Source: SFLA01 sp964485815 (lineage in GTDB: Bacteria > Bacillota > Clostridia > Oscillospirales > CAG-382). Taken from it: 56,629 bases of DNA. A program made the translations under genes and the position numbers. A model generated the notes under the pieces. The model did no database searches and was not told the DNA's origin. It saw only the letters and a program-made list of their open reading frames with translations. Location: contig CAZAJX010000008.1 in the NCBI GenBank assembly GCA_964485815.1, positions 1 to 56,629 of the forward strand. Direction: 5' to 3'. This document shows positions 9,077-17,987 of this stretch, piece after piece; the first letter of the stretch is position 1, and every line of letters begins with the position of its first letter.

Positions 9077-9429
9077 ATATCATCATAGAAGAAATCCAAA
9101 GTGCGAATCACAGCATTTGTAGTATTGTCGATATGTGTTTCACGAAGTATCTTGCTTCCGTCGAGAACATATTTAACGGTATAATCTTGAGATGCCGATG
9201 TGTCCACAACAGTTTTGGATGTGCGAATACCGTCACTGTTGTATTTGAAAGACATACTGAAAGTGTTTCCGTTTAACGTCGAAAGCTCTCTTCCGTCCCA
9301 CGTGAGGTTATACGCTATCCAATTAGTAGGATTACCTATTTCGTCATAGGTAATTGTTGCACCACACCACTTGGTGAGCAGATCGCCCCAAGCGGAAGTG
9401 TTGTCCCCAATCCGTTGCCAAAAAGACAA
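9037..9429 (-). pseudogene. Rhs fragment 6 (YD-repeat piece without core end or toxin)
   Basis: A 130-codon open frame with Rhs sequence only: SAWGDLLTKWCGATITYD, NPTNWIAYNLTWDGREL, YNSDGIRTSKTVV and YVLDGSKILRET, the same order as in the other cassettes. It stops where the Rhs chain would continue with YDANGSITGLHYNG, and its last 13 codons overlap the AAA+ frame. There is no Rhs core box and no C-terminal domain. The first codon would be a TTG inside the boundary hairpin, with no ribosome site. It is best read as a truncated silent cassette whose 3' half was lost when it joined the AAA+ gene. Confidence 0.8.
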
Positions 9430-9437
9430 CGGCTTGG
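9407..9437. repeat. cassette-boundary hairpin, copy at the head of Rhs fragment 6
   Basis: Inverted repeat CCAATCCGTTG(C/T)C / GACAACGGCTTGG with a short A-rich loop, one mismatch. On the - strand it lies between the immunity candidate at 9460-10209 and Rhs fragment 6, and is followed by GGGGACAACACTTCCGCTTG leading into the Rhs codons. It is one of four related hairpins at cassette boundaries (others at 11553, 14748 and 19210). It is not followed by a T-run on either strand, so a simple terminator role is doubtful. Confidence 0.85.
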
Positions 9438-9459
9438 GGGAACATGTTGATTATTAGAA

Positions 9460-10209
9460 CTACAAATACTTCATTTTATACACATATTCATAATGACAAA
9501 CAATAACGATGTTTGATTCGCGAAAAATGAATGCGTTGTATTCAGAATTCGAAAACTCGTGAAGGTAAAAATGGTAATTAAAGTCACTGCGTTTTATAGT
9601 GAAAGCGCTCGGCTTCCAAATGTTATTGAAAGCGGGTATGAAATGAGGAATATAGTCTTTCACTGCTAAAATGTTTTTATCGGAAAAACAAAACGTTTCA
9701 TCAAAAATATCTTCCGAAAGCATTCCGCCCAAATGACCGCACAATTCAGTAACTTCACGTTTTTCGCTTCTTATGCAGTATTCCTCTACCTCAACATCTT
9801 GAAATATGGAATCTATAAGTTGCGCTGTGGCATTATAATCTTGTTTTACATAGGGCTCGCTGCTTGGTCTGAACATTTGGCACGCAGGACTAAATGGCAA
9901 TATACCGATGTGCATCATGCTGTCCGTTTGATTGCAATAATTTTTTTGGTATAGATTGTTATCAAAATTCTTTGCCGTTATGCGAAATAAGCAATCTGCA
10001 CATTTAATTTCTAAAGGGAACGCTTTCTTGATTTCTTCTTCTGAAAGCAAAAAAGGTTGACCGCACATTTTATATCTCGCTTCGGTTTTGCCTGCTTCTA
10101 TCGAATAGCATAGAAATGTATAGTGTTTGTTTTCAGGATACTCGCATAGCGCTTCGATTGGTACGAAAATATTATCTGCTAATAAATATGGCATATTCAA
10201 TTCAATCAT
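9460..10209 (-). CDS. candidate immunity protein of cassette 5
   Basis: A 249-residue soluble protein with no family I recognise. The start at 10209 (MIELNMPYLLADN) has a perfect AGGAGGT site 5 bases upstream, better than the in-frame start 48 bases earlier. A CADCLF Cys pair and several further Cys are present (YKMCGQP, NYCNQTD, PACQMF, CGHLGG), perhaps a metal site. It directly follows the stop of Rhs cassette 5 and precedes the next boundary hairpin, the position of an immunity gene in polymorphic-toxin loci. The function is inferred from position only. Confidence 0.7.
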   Translation of the reverse strand: MIELNMPYLLADNIFVPIEALCEYPENKHYTFLCYSIEAGKTEARYKMCGQPFLLSEEEIKKAFPLEIKCADCLFRITAKNFDNNLYQKNYCNQTDSMMHIGILPFSPACQMFRPSSEPYVKQDYNATAQLIDSIFQDVEVEEYCIRSEKREVTELCGHLGGMLSEDIFDETFCFSDKNILAVKDYIPHFIPAFNNIWKPSAFTIKRSDFNYHFYLHEFSNSEYNAFIFRESNIVIVCHYEYVYKMKYL

Positions 10210-10256
10210 AATTGTACCTCCTATCAGAAAAAGAATTATTATCACAATTACAACCA

Positions 10257-11561
10257 CTAATTTAAATAGAATGCATGAATATCATATTCCTTGCCGCCAA
10301 CAGTTAAAATGTGTGGAGTTGTGTGATAATGCGGCATTGGACTATGGTTTGCCCAATTTGCGTCCTCAGTCGGAACGCTTCCGATGCCAACAATGAATCG
10401 AAAAGCATCAGATTTGAGCGGCGTAACAATAGCAATATTTCTATACTCTGACGGAAAAAGTGATAAACATCCAGCTAGCATGTCAGAAGCAGTTATCACT
10501 ATAGCCGCTTCGATAGAAACAACTCCGCCATATATGAAAGGAATTTTATCGTTTCCCCATGCGATAATAAGACACTGTCCATCTTCAAGTTTTTTAGCTT
10601 CCTCTATTACTTTTTCTATAGCTTTACTTCTCTGCTTTTCTTCTGCTGCGGTCTTCCTTTTTTGTGTGATTTTTTCTTGAATAGTGCCAATGGCGTCTGA
10701 AATTCCATCAACTACAGATTCTATAAATTCTGCGCCTGCTATCAAAAGCGCTGCTAGTCCTATGCCCACACCTACAGAAACCCCAAGACCGCTATTGCTT
10801 CCTGAACATAGGTCATCACTTTTATATGCAAAAGAACAAGCGTTACCGCTATAATCAGTGAAAACTATGGGATTATTACTACAATACGCAAACATATTGT
10901 AGCCAAGAATACCACCATTAGCGCCAACAAATCCATCCGCAGAAATAAACCTACCGACCTCAGCATCATAGTAACGGCTGTTGAGGTAGTACAAATCAGT
11001 TTCAGAATCGTAGTAATAACCACGATAACGGAAGGGATTGTACTGTCCCAAAGTGGATGCCATAGAACCGGTTACGGAAAGAATATTGCCCCAAGCATCA
11101 TAAGTATATTCAACAACTACAGTACCGCTGGCATTGCATATACGAAGCACGTCGCCCTGTATGCTCTTTTGGAAATAATAAGGTGTTCCGTTATAGTGCA
11201 AACCGGTTATGCTTCCATTGGCATCATAGATATAGTACAGAGTATAGCTGTTATAATACGCATTATCCGTAACGGTTTCAGACAGTATTTTACTGCCGTC
11301 AAGCACGTAATCGTGAGTGATGTAAGCACTTGCAACATCGTCAAATACACGCTTCTGTGTGCGTATACCGTCAGAATTGTACTTGTACGTAATGAAATTA
11401 TCATTAGAAAGCTCTTGAGATATGAGCGTTCTTCCGTCCCAAGTAAGAGAGGAAGAGTTACGCCAGTTGGTGGGGTTACCTATACTGTCATAGGATATAC
11501 TTGTGCCATCATAACTGGTAAGTAAATCGCCCCAAGCAGAAGGGTTGTCCCCAAGCCGTCG
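10257..11561 (-). pseudogene. Rhs cassette 5: orphan Rhs core with C-terminal domain, no start codon
   Basis: The open frame runs from a TGA in the boundary hairpin (11562-11564) to the stop at 10257, but the first ATG/GTG/TTG codon is about 85 codons in and has no ribosome site. Order: SAWGDLLTSYDG, YNSDGIRTQKRVF, YVLDGSKILSETV, then the Rhs core (NPFRYRGYYYDSETDLYYLN, YDAEVGRFISADG, GYNMFAYCSNNPI). The variable tip after the core begins at DYSGNACSF and has about 190 residues: a glycine-rich hydrophobic helix (VGVGIGLAALLIAGAEFI), a charged helix (QKRKTAAEEKQRSKAIEKV) and a His-rich end (PHYHTTPHIL, YDIHAFYLN). I do not recognise the tip. It is probably a silent cassette rather than an expressed gene. 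Confidence 0.8.
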
Positions 11562-11580
11562 TCAAGAAGACAACGGCTCG
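11553..11580. repeat. cassette-boundary hairpin, copy at the head of cassette 5
   Basis: Inverted repeat AAGCCGTCGTC / GACAACGGCTC with a 5-base loop and minor mismatches, between the candidate immunity gene ending at 11695 and cassette 5. On the - strand it is followed by GGGGACAACCCTTCTGCTTG, the same junction as at 9.4 and 19.2 kb. The in-frame TGA that closes cassette 5 lies in its loop. The bases between 11581 and 11694 hold no gene I can support. Confidence 0.8.
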
Positions 11581-11694
11581 AGGGAGTGTACAATGATTAT
11601 GCAAAAGCATCGAATCGAAAGTGTGTTTTACAGTAAGTTGCTTGCAGTCGTACGAAACGAGGTGCGGTTGTTCTTTCGTTAATACAATGCTCAA

Positions 11695-12357
11695 TTATTC
11701 AAAAAGCTTTGCCGTAGAACAACACATGTTTTTTAAATATTCGATTCGTTTTTCATCCGATGCGGAAAGTAACTTGTACAGTTCTTTTATCTCAGAAACT
11801 TGAGCTTGTGTGTAAGTGTTCGCTTTATCATATGAAGACGATGAAAGCACGCTGTTTTCGTATTCCGAGATTGCTTGCTTGGCTTTTCTTTTTTCTCCAA
11901 CATAAAGTGCCGTGTAGCTTTTTAAACGAAATAAATTTGGTCCACCATATGGCATAAGCTTATTTCGTCTGTACTCCGGAACTTCACAATATTGAAGCAA
12001 TTTTTGAGGTGTGGAAATCGATTCAAAAAAGCTGAATACATCATATTCTAATACGCTTGTCATTTCTTTAAACCACATCTCTATCTGGGCATCTGATACA
12101 TCTTCAAACTTGGAAAGTGTGTTTTGTAGGTAACGATAGCCTTGTTCTATTCTATTGCCATACGTAAGATGTCGGAATTCTGTCGGCATAAATAACGGCA
12201 ATATATGCCCCCATACTCTCACATAACTTGGAAACTCAAACGTAATACAATATGCCACATTATTCTCAATTCTAAAGAAACAATTACCTTTTTTCTTGAA
12301 GCCGCGCTCTTTAAAATATGGAGTGAAGTGCTTATAAAGTCTTTGTGGAATCCCCAT
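11695..12357 (-). CDS. candidate immunity protein of cassette 4 (DUF4304-like N-terminus)
   Basis: A 220-residue soluble protein. The N-terminus LYKHFTPYFKERGFKKKG followed by FRIENNVAYCITFEF resembles DUF4304-type proteins (helix, GFKKKG, then a strand pair), a family often found next to toxins; this assignment is by eye and tentative. The rest is mainly helical. A GAGGTG site precedes the ATG by 5 bases. It follows the stop of Rhs cassette 4 (a restriction-endonuclease-like tip) by 8 bases, so translational coupling and a role as the inhibitor of that nuclease are likely by position. Confidence 0.75.
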   Translation of the reverse strand: MGIPQRLYKHFTPYFKERGFKKKGNCFFRIENNVAYCITFEFPSYVRVWGHILPLFMPTEFRHLTYGNRIEQGYRYLQNTLSKFEDVSDAQIEMWFKEMTSVLEYDVFSFFESISTPQKLLQYCEVPEYRRNKLMPYGGPNLFRLKSYTALYVGEKRKAKQAISEYENSVLSSSSYDKANTYTQAQVSEIKELYKLLSASDEKRIEYLKNMCCSTAKLFE

Positions 12358-12365
12358 TTCTCACC

Positions 12366-14729
12366 TCAATAAATTGGATAAATATCCCCTGTATAGCCAG
12401 AAGCGTTCTGCATGCGTTTTATTCTTGACGGGGAAAGTCGCGCTGAACCTGTTTTAAAGTCCCATGCATATAGAATTTCACCGTTGGCGTCTACCATAAT
12501 GACATCAAATCTTACGCTACCTTTTGCACCATATGAACACAAATTGCCATTCAAAAATGAAACCTCAGTCTTAACATTTGTGTATCCATATGCATCTATT
12601 AGTTTAGTAAACAAAGAATGTTTTAATGTGCCGGCTCTGTGCCCCTTACCACTAATACTGCTATTCGCAATTTTGGCAGCTTCACTAAGAATATTCTCCA
12701 AACAATCTTTAGAAACTATATTTGAATCGCTATAATTGTATGAACTGTTGATATAGGCTTCATCATAGGCAGCTGTGTTTTGTCCAGCATAAAACGAGGA
12801 TTTTATTCCAGAGCTCGTATAACCAAAGGACCCGCCGCCTTTAAATATACCACCGTTACACACGCTGCTATAAGTTGCGTTTCCGAAACTGAAATAATAC
12901 CCCGAACCGCCCCCATCAGGACCTAAAAGCTCGCCTCGTTCTGTTTTATCACTCAGCGGATCAAGGTCATATGCAACCGTATATCCACTTGGGTCCACGT
13001 ACATTACAGGACTATTATTACAATATGCGAACATATTGTAACCCTGTAATCCGCCGTTTGCACCAACGATACCGTCTGCGTTTATAAATCTACCAACCTC
13101 AGCATCATAGTAACGGCTGTTAAGGTAGTACAAATCTGTTTCAGAGTCATAATAATATCCTCTGTATCTAAACGGATTTATCTGACCCACTGTAGAAGCA
13201 AGACTACCAGTTACAGAAAGGATATTGCCCCAGGCGTCGTAGGCATATTCAACTACGACAGCGCCGGAACCGTCCATAATTCCGATTACATCGCCTTGCA
13301 TGTTCTTTACGTAATAATACAAAGTACCATTATATCTGAACGAATTTACTCCGGATTCATCGTAATAATACTCAAGAACCGTGGTAGAATCACCGTTGAA
13401 TGCAGAAGAATACCGTATAGTTTCTTTTACTATGGTACTTCCGTCAAGCACGTAGCTGTGGTCATACAAATACTGCTCGTTACCGTTGAACTCATACTTT
13501 CTTGTACGGATACCATCGGAATTGTAGGTATAGTCTATGTAGTGTTCGGATTGGAGAACAGCTCTGTCTAATGTTCTTCCACTCCAAGACAGTGAGGATA
13601 TGCCAATCCAATTAGTAGGATTACCAATGCTGTCGTAAGAGATTGCAGTACCATTGTAGTTGGTGAGCAAATCTCCCCAAGCGCTGTCGCTATACGTATA
13701 CGTTTCGGTTATCTCACCTAATGCGGGATATACGTCCATCCAATGTGATGCGCTTGCACCGGTTTCGTCAAACGTATACGTTTTCTGTATGTTTCCGGCG
13801 TTATCATATTCATACACGTATGCTTTAGAATTAACAACATCATCCTCGCGGATAAGCTGTCCCAACGCATCGTATTCGTACTCTGACATCAATACTCCGT
13901 CTTTTCTGACAGCAACAATATTACCAAGAGCATCATAAGTATATGAGTATACATCAGAGGTTCCGTGGCAATTTGTGCCGATGGTAAGTGAAGATACTAA
14001 CGATGTTCCATTTTTGTAGGAATATGTGTATCCGTAAAGGGGATTGATTTTAGAGGTAAGTCTATCGAAGTTATCGTAAGAATAGCCAAAGCTGTTGCCG
14101 GGCAAGTTGTAGAAAGATACAAGATTAGTGTTTTCCTTGTAGGATATACCGTAGTTGTATTCCGTACCGTCTATAACATAGGTTGAACCTTTCGCTCTAC
14201 CGTATTCATCATAAGAATTCTCAACAGCGAAGATAGTGTTGCCGTTTGCATCCTTTTGGTATGCACGGATAAGACGGTCGAGGGAATCGTACTCGTAAAG
14301 GTAGGTTATACCTGCCTTGCCGTCCACGGCTTTTGCAAGTCTACCGTTGGAATCATACAGCACGGTGAAAGCGTTTTCACTGTTACCATTATACGTTACC
14401 TTAACCAATCTGTCAAGATTATCGTAGGTATATTCCTCGTATTCTCCGTTTCCGTAGGTCATACGGGTAAGCTTTCCGTTTCCTGCGGTATAGGTGTAAG
14501 TTGCAAGAACGTTACCGCCTGCGGAAACGGATACCATATTACCAAAGGTATCGTACGAAATGGTATACGCCGTTGTAGCGGTGTTTATGCCGGAAAGTCT
14601 GCCGGATGCATAGAGGTAAGCCACGCTGCTCTCGGTGGTATCGGCGGTGTCATCTTTGTCTGCATCCAAGTAAACGGTGGTGACTCTGTCACGGTTATCA
14701 TAGGAGTGGTTCTTGTGTTGAAAAACCAC
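12366..14729 (-). pseudogene. Rhs cassette 4: long orphan Rhs fragment with PD-(D/E)XK-like nuclease tip
   Basis: The largest orphan, 787 codons. Rhs homology starts abruptly at YDNRDRVTTVYLDADKDD, a stretch also found in the full-length Rhs, and includes about 12 YD repeats and the core (YYDAEVGRFINADGIVGANG, YNMFAYCNNSPV). The variable tip follows DPSGYTVAYD: a Gly/Ser/Tyr-rich linker, then GKGHRAGTLKHSLFTKLID, KGSVRFDVIMVDAN and YAWDFKTGSARLSPSRIKRM. The spacing Asp...(13-16)...Asp-Phe-Lys fits the D-(x)n-(D/E)xK active site of the restriction-endonuclease fold found in many Rhs toxins. The only start is a GTG inside a hairpin (14705-14730) with no ribosome site, so it is probably not translated on its own. 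Confidence 0.8.
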
Positions 14730-14730
14730 T
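14705..14730. repeat. second hairpin at the head of cassette 4
   Basis: Inverted repeat AGTGGTT / AACCACT with a 12-base interval, exactly at the point where Rhs homology of cassette 4 begins. The interval contains TTTTTCAACA, which also occurs in the hairpin at 19250-19271. Confidence 0.6.
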
Positions 14731-14747
14731 ATGGAAAACTATAAATT

Positions 14748-14776
14748 CAAGCCGTTGTCAAAAAGACAACGGCTTG
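14748..14776. repeat. cassette-boundary hairpin between immunity gene 3 and cassette 4
   Basis: A perfect 12-bp inverted repeat CAAGCCGTTGTC / GACAACGGCTTG with a 5-base loop, 8 bases after the stop of the gene at 14784-15578. It has the same core sequence as the hairpins at 9407, 11553 and 19210, but the Rhs junction that follows is different. Confidence 0.85.
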
Positions 14777-14783
14777 TAATTTA

Positions 14784-15578
14784 TTACCATTCGCGGTTCA
14801 GGGCTTCCATGATATCGTCGTAGGTGAAGGTAACATCAATAGGTCTTTTTGGATGTTCCTGTTTGAACGTAACGCTGTAATCTTTTGGAAGCGTATCGTA
14901 TTCTACTGCGATATAATATGTGTCGATAGGACCCGTAATTAATACGACATCATTTTCGGAGCTTATCTTTAGTTGACCGTCGATAATATAAGAATATTCG
15001 GGACTATTGTAAGAATGTTCATATTTCGATATCTTTAATGCTGATGAATTTAACGTGTCATCGATAGTAACCGGATGTGTTGAACTATACGGCTTGAACG
15101 CTAATAGTATATACGGCCCTATACGAACGACGTGATGAAACTGTAATGACAACGGTCCACTACCAGGTTCGGATATTATTTTTAAGTCGTAGTTTTCTGC
15201 CGGGAAATCGTGCCATACTCCATCTGAAAAATAACCGTAATAGAACTGATACACTTCCTCATCGTCGTGCGATAGATTGTCTTGGTACCATTCATTTAAC
15301 GGCAGGTCACGCTTTACTAAAGAAACACGCAGTTCTGTTATGGTTCCTGCAAAATCGGGTTTCATATACGCTTCTTTAGGGCGAGTTACCGCAAGTGCTA
15401 CATCAATGGGGTCATCATATCTTAAGAATGCTTCATCATATTTTATGACTGATTCCGGTATAATTTCGAAATTTCCCTCAGACAGCTTAACAGGTTGAGG
15501 CTCTTTGGCGCAGGAAAAAAGCATCAAGCATATACCGATAAGCAATATATACGCTGCTGCGCGGTTGATTTTTTTCAT
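14784..15578 (-). CDS. predicted lipoprotein, candidate immunity protein of cassette 3
   Basis: A 264-residue protein with a lipoprotein signal peptide: KK near the start, hydrophobic residues 8-20 and a lipobox-like LFSC at about 20-23. The mature domain is a paralogue of the gene at 17252-17977; shared blocks are GTITELRV/GTVTDIRI, YYGYFSDGVWHDFPAENYDL against YYGYQFDGDWHDYPAENYDL, and the C-terminus TYDDIMEALNR. It starts 18 bases after the cassette 3 stop with TAGGAGGTAACTT before the ATG. A lipid-anchored immunity protein would guard the outer face of the membrane, so the matching toxin may act there; this is inference. Confidence 0.75.
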   Translation of the reverse strand: MKKINRAAAYILLIGICLMLFSCAKEPQPVKLSEGNFEIIPESVIKYDEAFLRYDDPIDVALAVTRPKEAYMKPDFAGTITELRVSLVKRDLPLNEWYQDNLSHDDEEVYQFYYGYFSDGVWHDFPAENYDLKIISEPGSGPLSLQFHHVVRIGPYILLAFKPYSSTHPVTIDDTLNSSALKISKYEHSYNSPEYSYIIDGQLKISSENDVVLITGPIDTYYIAVEYDTLPKDYSVTFKQEHPKRPIDVTFTYDDIMEALNREW

Positions 15579-15595
15579 AAGTTACCTCCTAAAAA

Positions 15596-17059
15596 TTATT
15601 TAAGAATCTCTTCTAAATCAATAGTGGAATAATTATCTATTTTATAGCGAACAAAACCGGGACCTCCGCCGCCTCCGCCGACACTTTCAAGATTGTTGGC
15701 ACTTGGCGAACCGAAAAGCAAACTTCCAATATCTTGCGAATAAGTTCCTCGTGTGCGCGAACCGGCTGAACTAAAAAACAAATATATAACTTTTCTTTCT
15801 GCTTCAACAGTGTAAATTATAGTATGAATATTATACCGACTATCGTACTTTATGGTAATGTTGTCGGGGGCATTTGTTGATATTACACCGCGTGCACATA
15901 TTTTGAAGTAAAGCACCTCTCCATATAGATTTAGTATCAATGTTTTATTATTTCGGGAGAATTTAACATTAATATCAGCTTTAGTGATGCCATAGAGAGT
16001 AAGGTCACCTATCCCGTGATTAATAGTCACCGAGTTGCTTTTGCTAAGCCCTCCACCGCTACCGAAAATCGGCTCTCCATGAAAAGGATTGTCTCCATAA
16101 GCGTTGTCGGATAATTTGTACGCAACATAGCCACTTGGGTCGGAAAAAGCAACCGGATTATTGTTACAATACGCAAACATATTGTAACCCTGTAATCCGC
16201 CGTTTGCTCCGACAACACCGTCTGCATTTATAAACCTGCCAACCTCAGCATCATAGTATCTTGACTGCAGATAGTACAAATCAGTTTCGCCATCGTAGTA
16301 ATAACCACGGTAACGGAAGGGATTGTACTGTCCTAAAGTAGTTGCCATTGAGCCTGTTACAGAAAGGATATTACCCCATGCATCGTAGGCGTATTCAACA
16401 ACTACAGCACCGCCGGCATTGCATATACGAAGCACGTCGCCTTGAATACTCTTTTGGAAATAGTAAGGCGCACCGTTGTAGTGCAAGCCTGTAATACTTC
16501 CATTGGCGTCATAGACGTAGTACAGCGCATAGCTGTTACCGTATGCAGCATCTGTAACCGTTTCGGACAATATCTTCGTTCCATCAAGCACGTAATCGTG
16601 AGTGATGTAAGCGCTTGCAACATCATCAAATACACGCTTCTGTGTACGTATACCGTCAGAATTGTACTTGTACGTAATGGAATTATCATTAGTAAGCTCT
16701 TGAGATATGAGCATTCTTCCGTCCCAAGTCAGAGAGGAAGAATTACGCCAATTAGTGGGATTACCGATACTATCGTAAGTAATCGCAGTACCATCGTAAT
16801 TGGTGAGAAGATCTCCCCAAGCAGAGGTGCTGTAAGTGTAGTTAATAGTATCGGTAAGATTTCCGATATCACCGGTATATACATGCTTTTGGGTTATATT
16901 ACCGGCTTTATCGTAGGAATAGATATATATTTGGTTATTAACCGTTTCGCCCACAAGCTGTCCTAAAGCATCATAGCTGTAAGTGGCAATCGTTGTACCG
17001 TTCTTCTTTATATTGGTAATATATCCAAGTGCGTTATACGTGTAAAAAGCAAAAACCAC
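15596..17059 (-). pseudogene. Rhs cassette 3: orphan Rhs fragment with Gly-rich C-terminal domain
   Basis: 487 codons. Rhs sequence begins at FYTYNALGYITNIKK directly after the terminator-like hairpin at 17056-17080; the only start is a GTG inside that hairpin with no ribosome site. It carries YD repeats, SAWGDLLTNYDG and the core (GRFINADGVVGANGG, YNMFAYCNNNPV). The tip begins after DPSGYVAYKLSDN and has about 180 residues, rich in beta-type sequence (DLTLYGITKADINVKF, KTLILNLYGEVLYFKI), then a run of six Gly before PGFVRYKIDNY. No nuclease motif is visible. Unlike the other orphans it has a promoter upstream (17142-17170), so it may be transcribed. Confidence 0.75.
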
Positions 17060-17080
17060 CCTGCGAAAAAAACAGGGTGG
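17056..17080 (-). terminator. intrinsic terminator/attenuator in the leader of cassette 3
   Basis: On the - strand CCACCCTG / CAGGGTGG with a 9-base loop is followed by TTTTTGCTTTTT. It lies about 60-80 bases downstream of a strong promoter and immediately before Rhs coding sequence. The same stem sequence occurs at 26557-26584 upstream of the full-length rhs gene. Confidence 0.85.
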
Positions 17081-17136
17081 AAAAACACTCGGGATATGCG
17101 TAACACCTTGCTTTTTCGCAGATGTTATTCACTGTA
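17056..17136 (-). ncRNA. putative leader or small RNA ahead of cassette 3
   Basis: Between the promoter at 17142-17170 and the terminator at 17056-17080 the transcript would be about 80 nt. It can fold with ATGCGTA pairing to TACGCAT around an inner stem AACA..TGC / GCA..TGTT, then CGAGTGTT and the terminator. The blocks AACATCT, GAAAA-GCA, GCAAGG, CGAGTGTT and the terminator stem recur in the same order at 26557-26640. Conserved blocks in diverged copies suggest an attenuator or a free small RNA. I do not recognise a known riboswitch class. Confidence 0.5.
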
Positions 17137-17141
17137 TACGC

Positions 17142-17170
17142 ATTTTACCACTAAATACAGGTTTTGTCAA
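17142..17170 (-). promoter_or_regulatory. sigma-A type promoter upstream of cassette 3
   Basis: On the - strand TTGACA (17170-17165), a 17-base spacer and TAAAAT (17147-17142). It matches the consensus in all but one base, lies between the terminator of the upstream gene and the leader, and points to cassette 3. Confidence 0.85.
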
Positions 17171-17190
17171 GATGGGCTCACGAATTATAC

Positions 17191-17220
17191 AAAAATGCCC
17201 TCCTTTGTGTAGGAGGGCAT
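17191..17220 (-). terminator. intrinsic terminator after immunity gene 2
   Basis: GCCCTCCT / AGGAGGGC-type stem with a short loop followed by five T on the - strand, about 30 bases after the stop at 17252. With flanking A and T runs it could also work on the + strand. Confidence 0.85.
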
Positions 17221-17251
17221 AATTTGTTTTAAGGATGGTTGCGCTTATGGG

Positions 17252-17977
17252 TTATTTCCGATTCAGGGCTTCCATAATATCATCATAGGTGTAGATGGGA
17301 GGAGTTTCACTGTCGCCAAGCGAATATGACACAACATAATCCTCAGGAATATCATCATATTCCAATATTATATAATACCATTTATCAAATCCGCTGGTTA
17401 TCTCATATTCATAATTAAATATATTCCCTTCCAATGTATTCTCTATGATTTGCCCGTATTTAGCGGAATCAGAGGAGACATCAGTGCCGGACGTATAATA
17501 TTCGGTCATTGCTACTACTTCAGAATTTAGTGAATCGGTTATGGCGAGATCCTTGTGCGAGGTAAACGCTATCAAAACGTATTGACCGATTTTTACTATA
17601 TGATTACTGGAAACAGCATCATATCCACAATCACTGCTCTTTAATCTGCGAAGATCATAGTTTTCTGCAGGATAATCATGCCAATCACCGTCGAACTGGT
17701 ATCCATAGTAAATTTGCAAAAAAGTTCTACCCTGAAAATACTCGACAAATGACATCCCGGGCATATTCGAAATATCACGAGCGACCGTCGTTATTCTGAT
17801 ATCTGTAACTGTACCGCTGATATTCGGCACGGAAGTGCTTTCACCGGTACGGCTTAGCAACAGTATAAATCGACTGAGTATTCCTTGCGACAAGCAGAAG
17901 TATAAAGCAATCAAAATTATAATTAATGTTGTTAACACAATTAAACTTATTTTAATTATTTTTTTGTTTCTTGTCAT
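17252..17977 (-). CDS. membrane-anchored candidate immunity protein of cassette 2
   Basis: A 241-residue protein with an uncleaved N-terminal membrane helix (about residues 9-30, ISLIVLTTLIIILIALYF) and an outside domain. It is a paralogue of the lipoprotein at 14784-15578, sharing the YYGY-x-DG-x-WHD(Y/F)PAENYDLR block, a histidine plus YVLIAF strand, and the end TYDDIMEALNRK, but with a different anchor. The ribosome site TTTTTAGGAGGTA is also nearly identical between the two. It starts 10 bases after the cassette 2 stop. The role as immunity protein is inferred from position and from the paralogue's identical position behind a different tip. Confidence 0.75.
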   Translation of the reverse strand: MTRNKKIIKISLIVLTTLIIILIALYFCLSQGILSRFILLLSRTGESTSVPNISGTVTDIRITTVARDISNMPGMSFVEYFQGRTFLQIYYGYQFDGDWHDYPAENYDLRRLKSSDCGYDAVSSNHIVKIGQYVLIAFTSHKDLAITDSLNSEVVAMTEYYTSGTDVSSDSAKYGQIIENTLEGNIFNYEYEITSGFDKWYYIILEYDDIPEDYVVSYSLGDSETPPIYTYDDIMEALNRK

Positions 17978-17987
17978 CTAATACCTC

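Noticed and set aside
17056..17080. T-box because of the GGGTGG in the leader terminator
   Set aside because: The conserved TGGNACCGCG T-box and specifier loop are missing, and the downstream gene is not an amino-acid gene.
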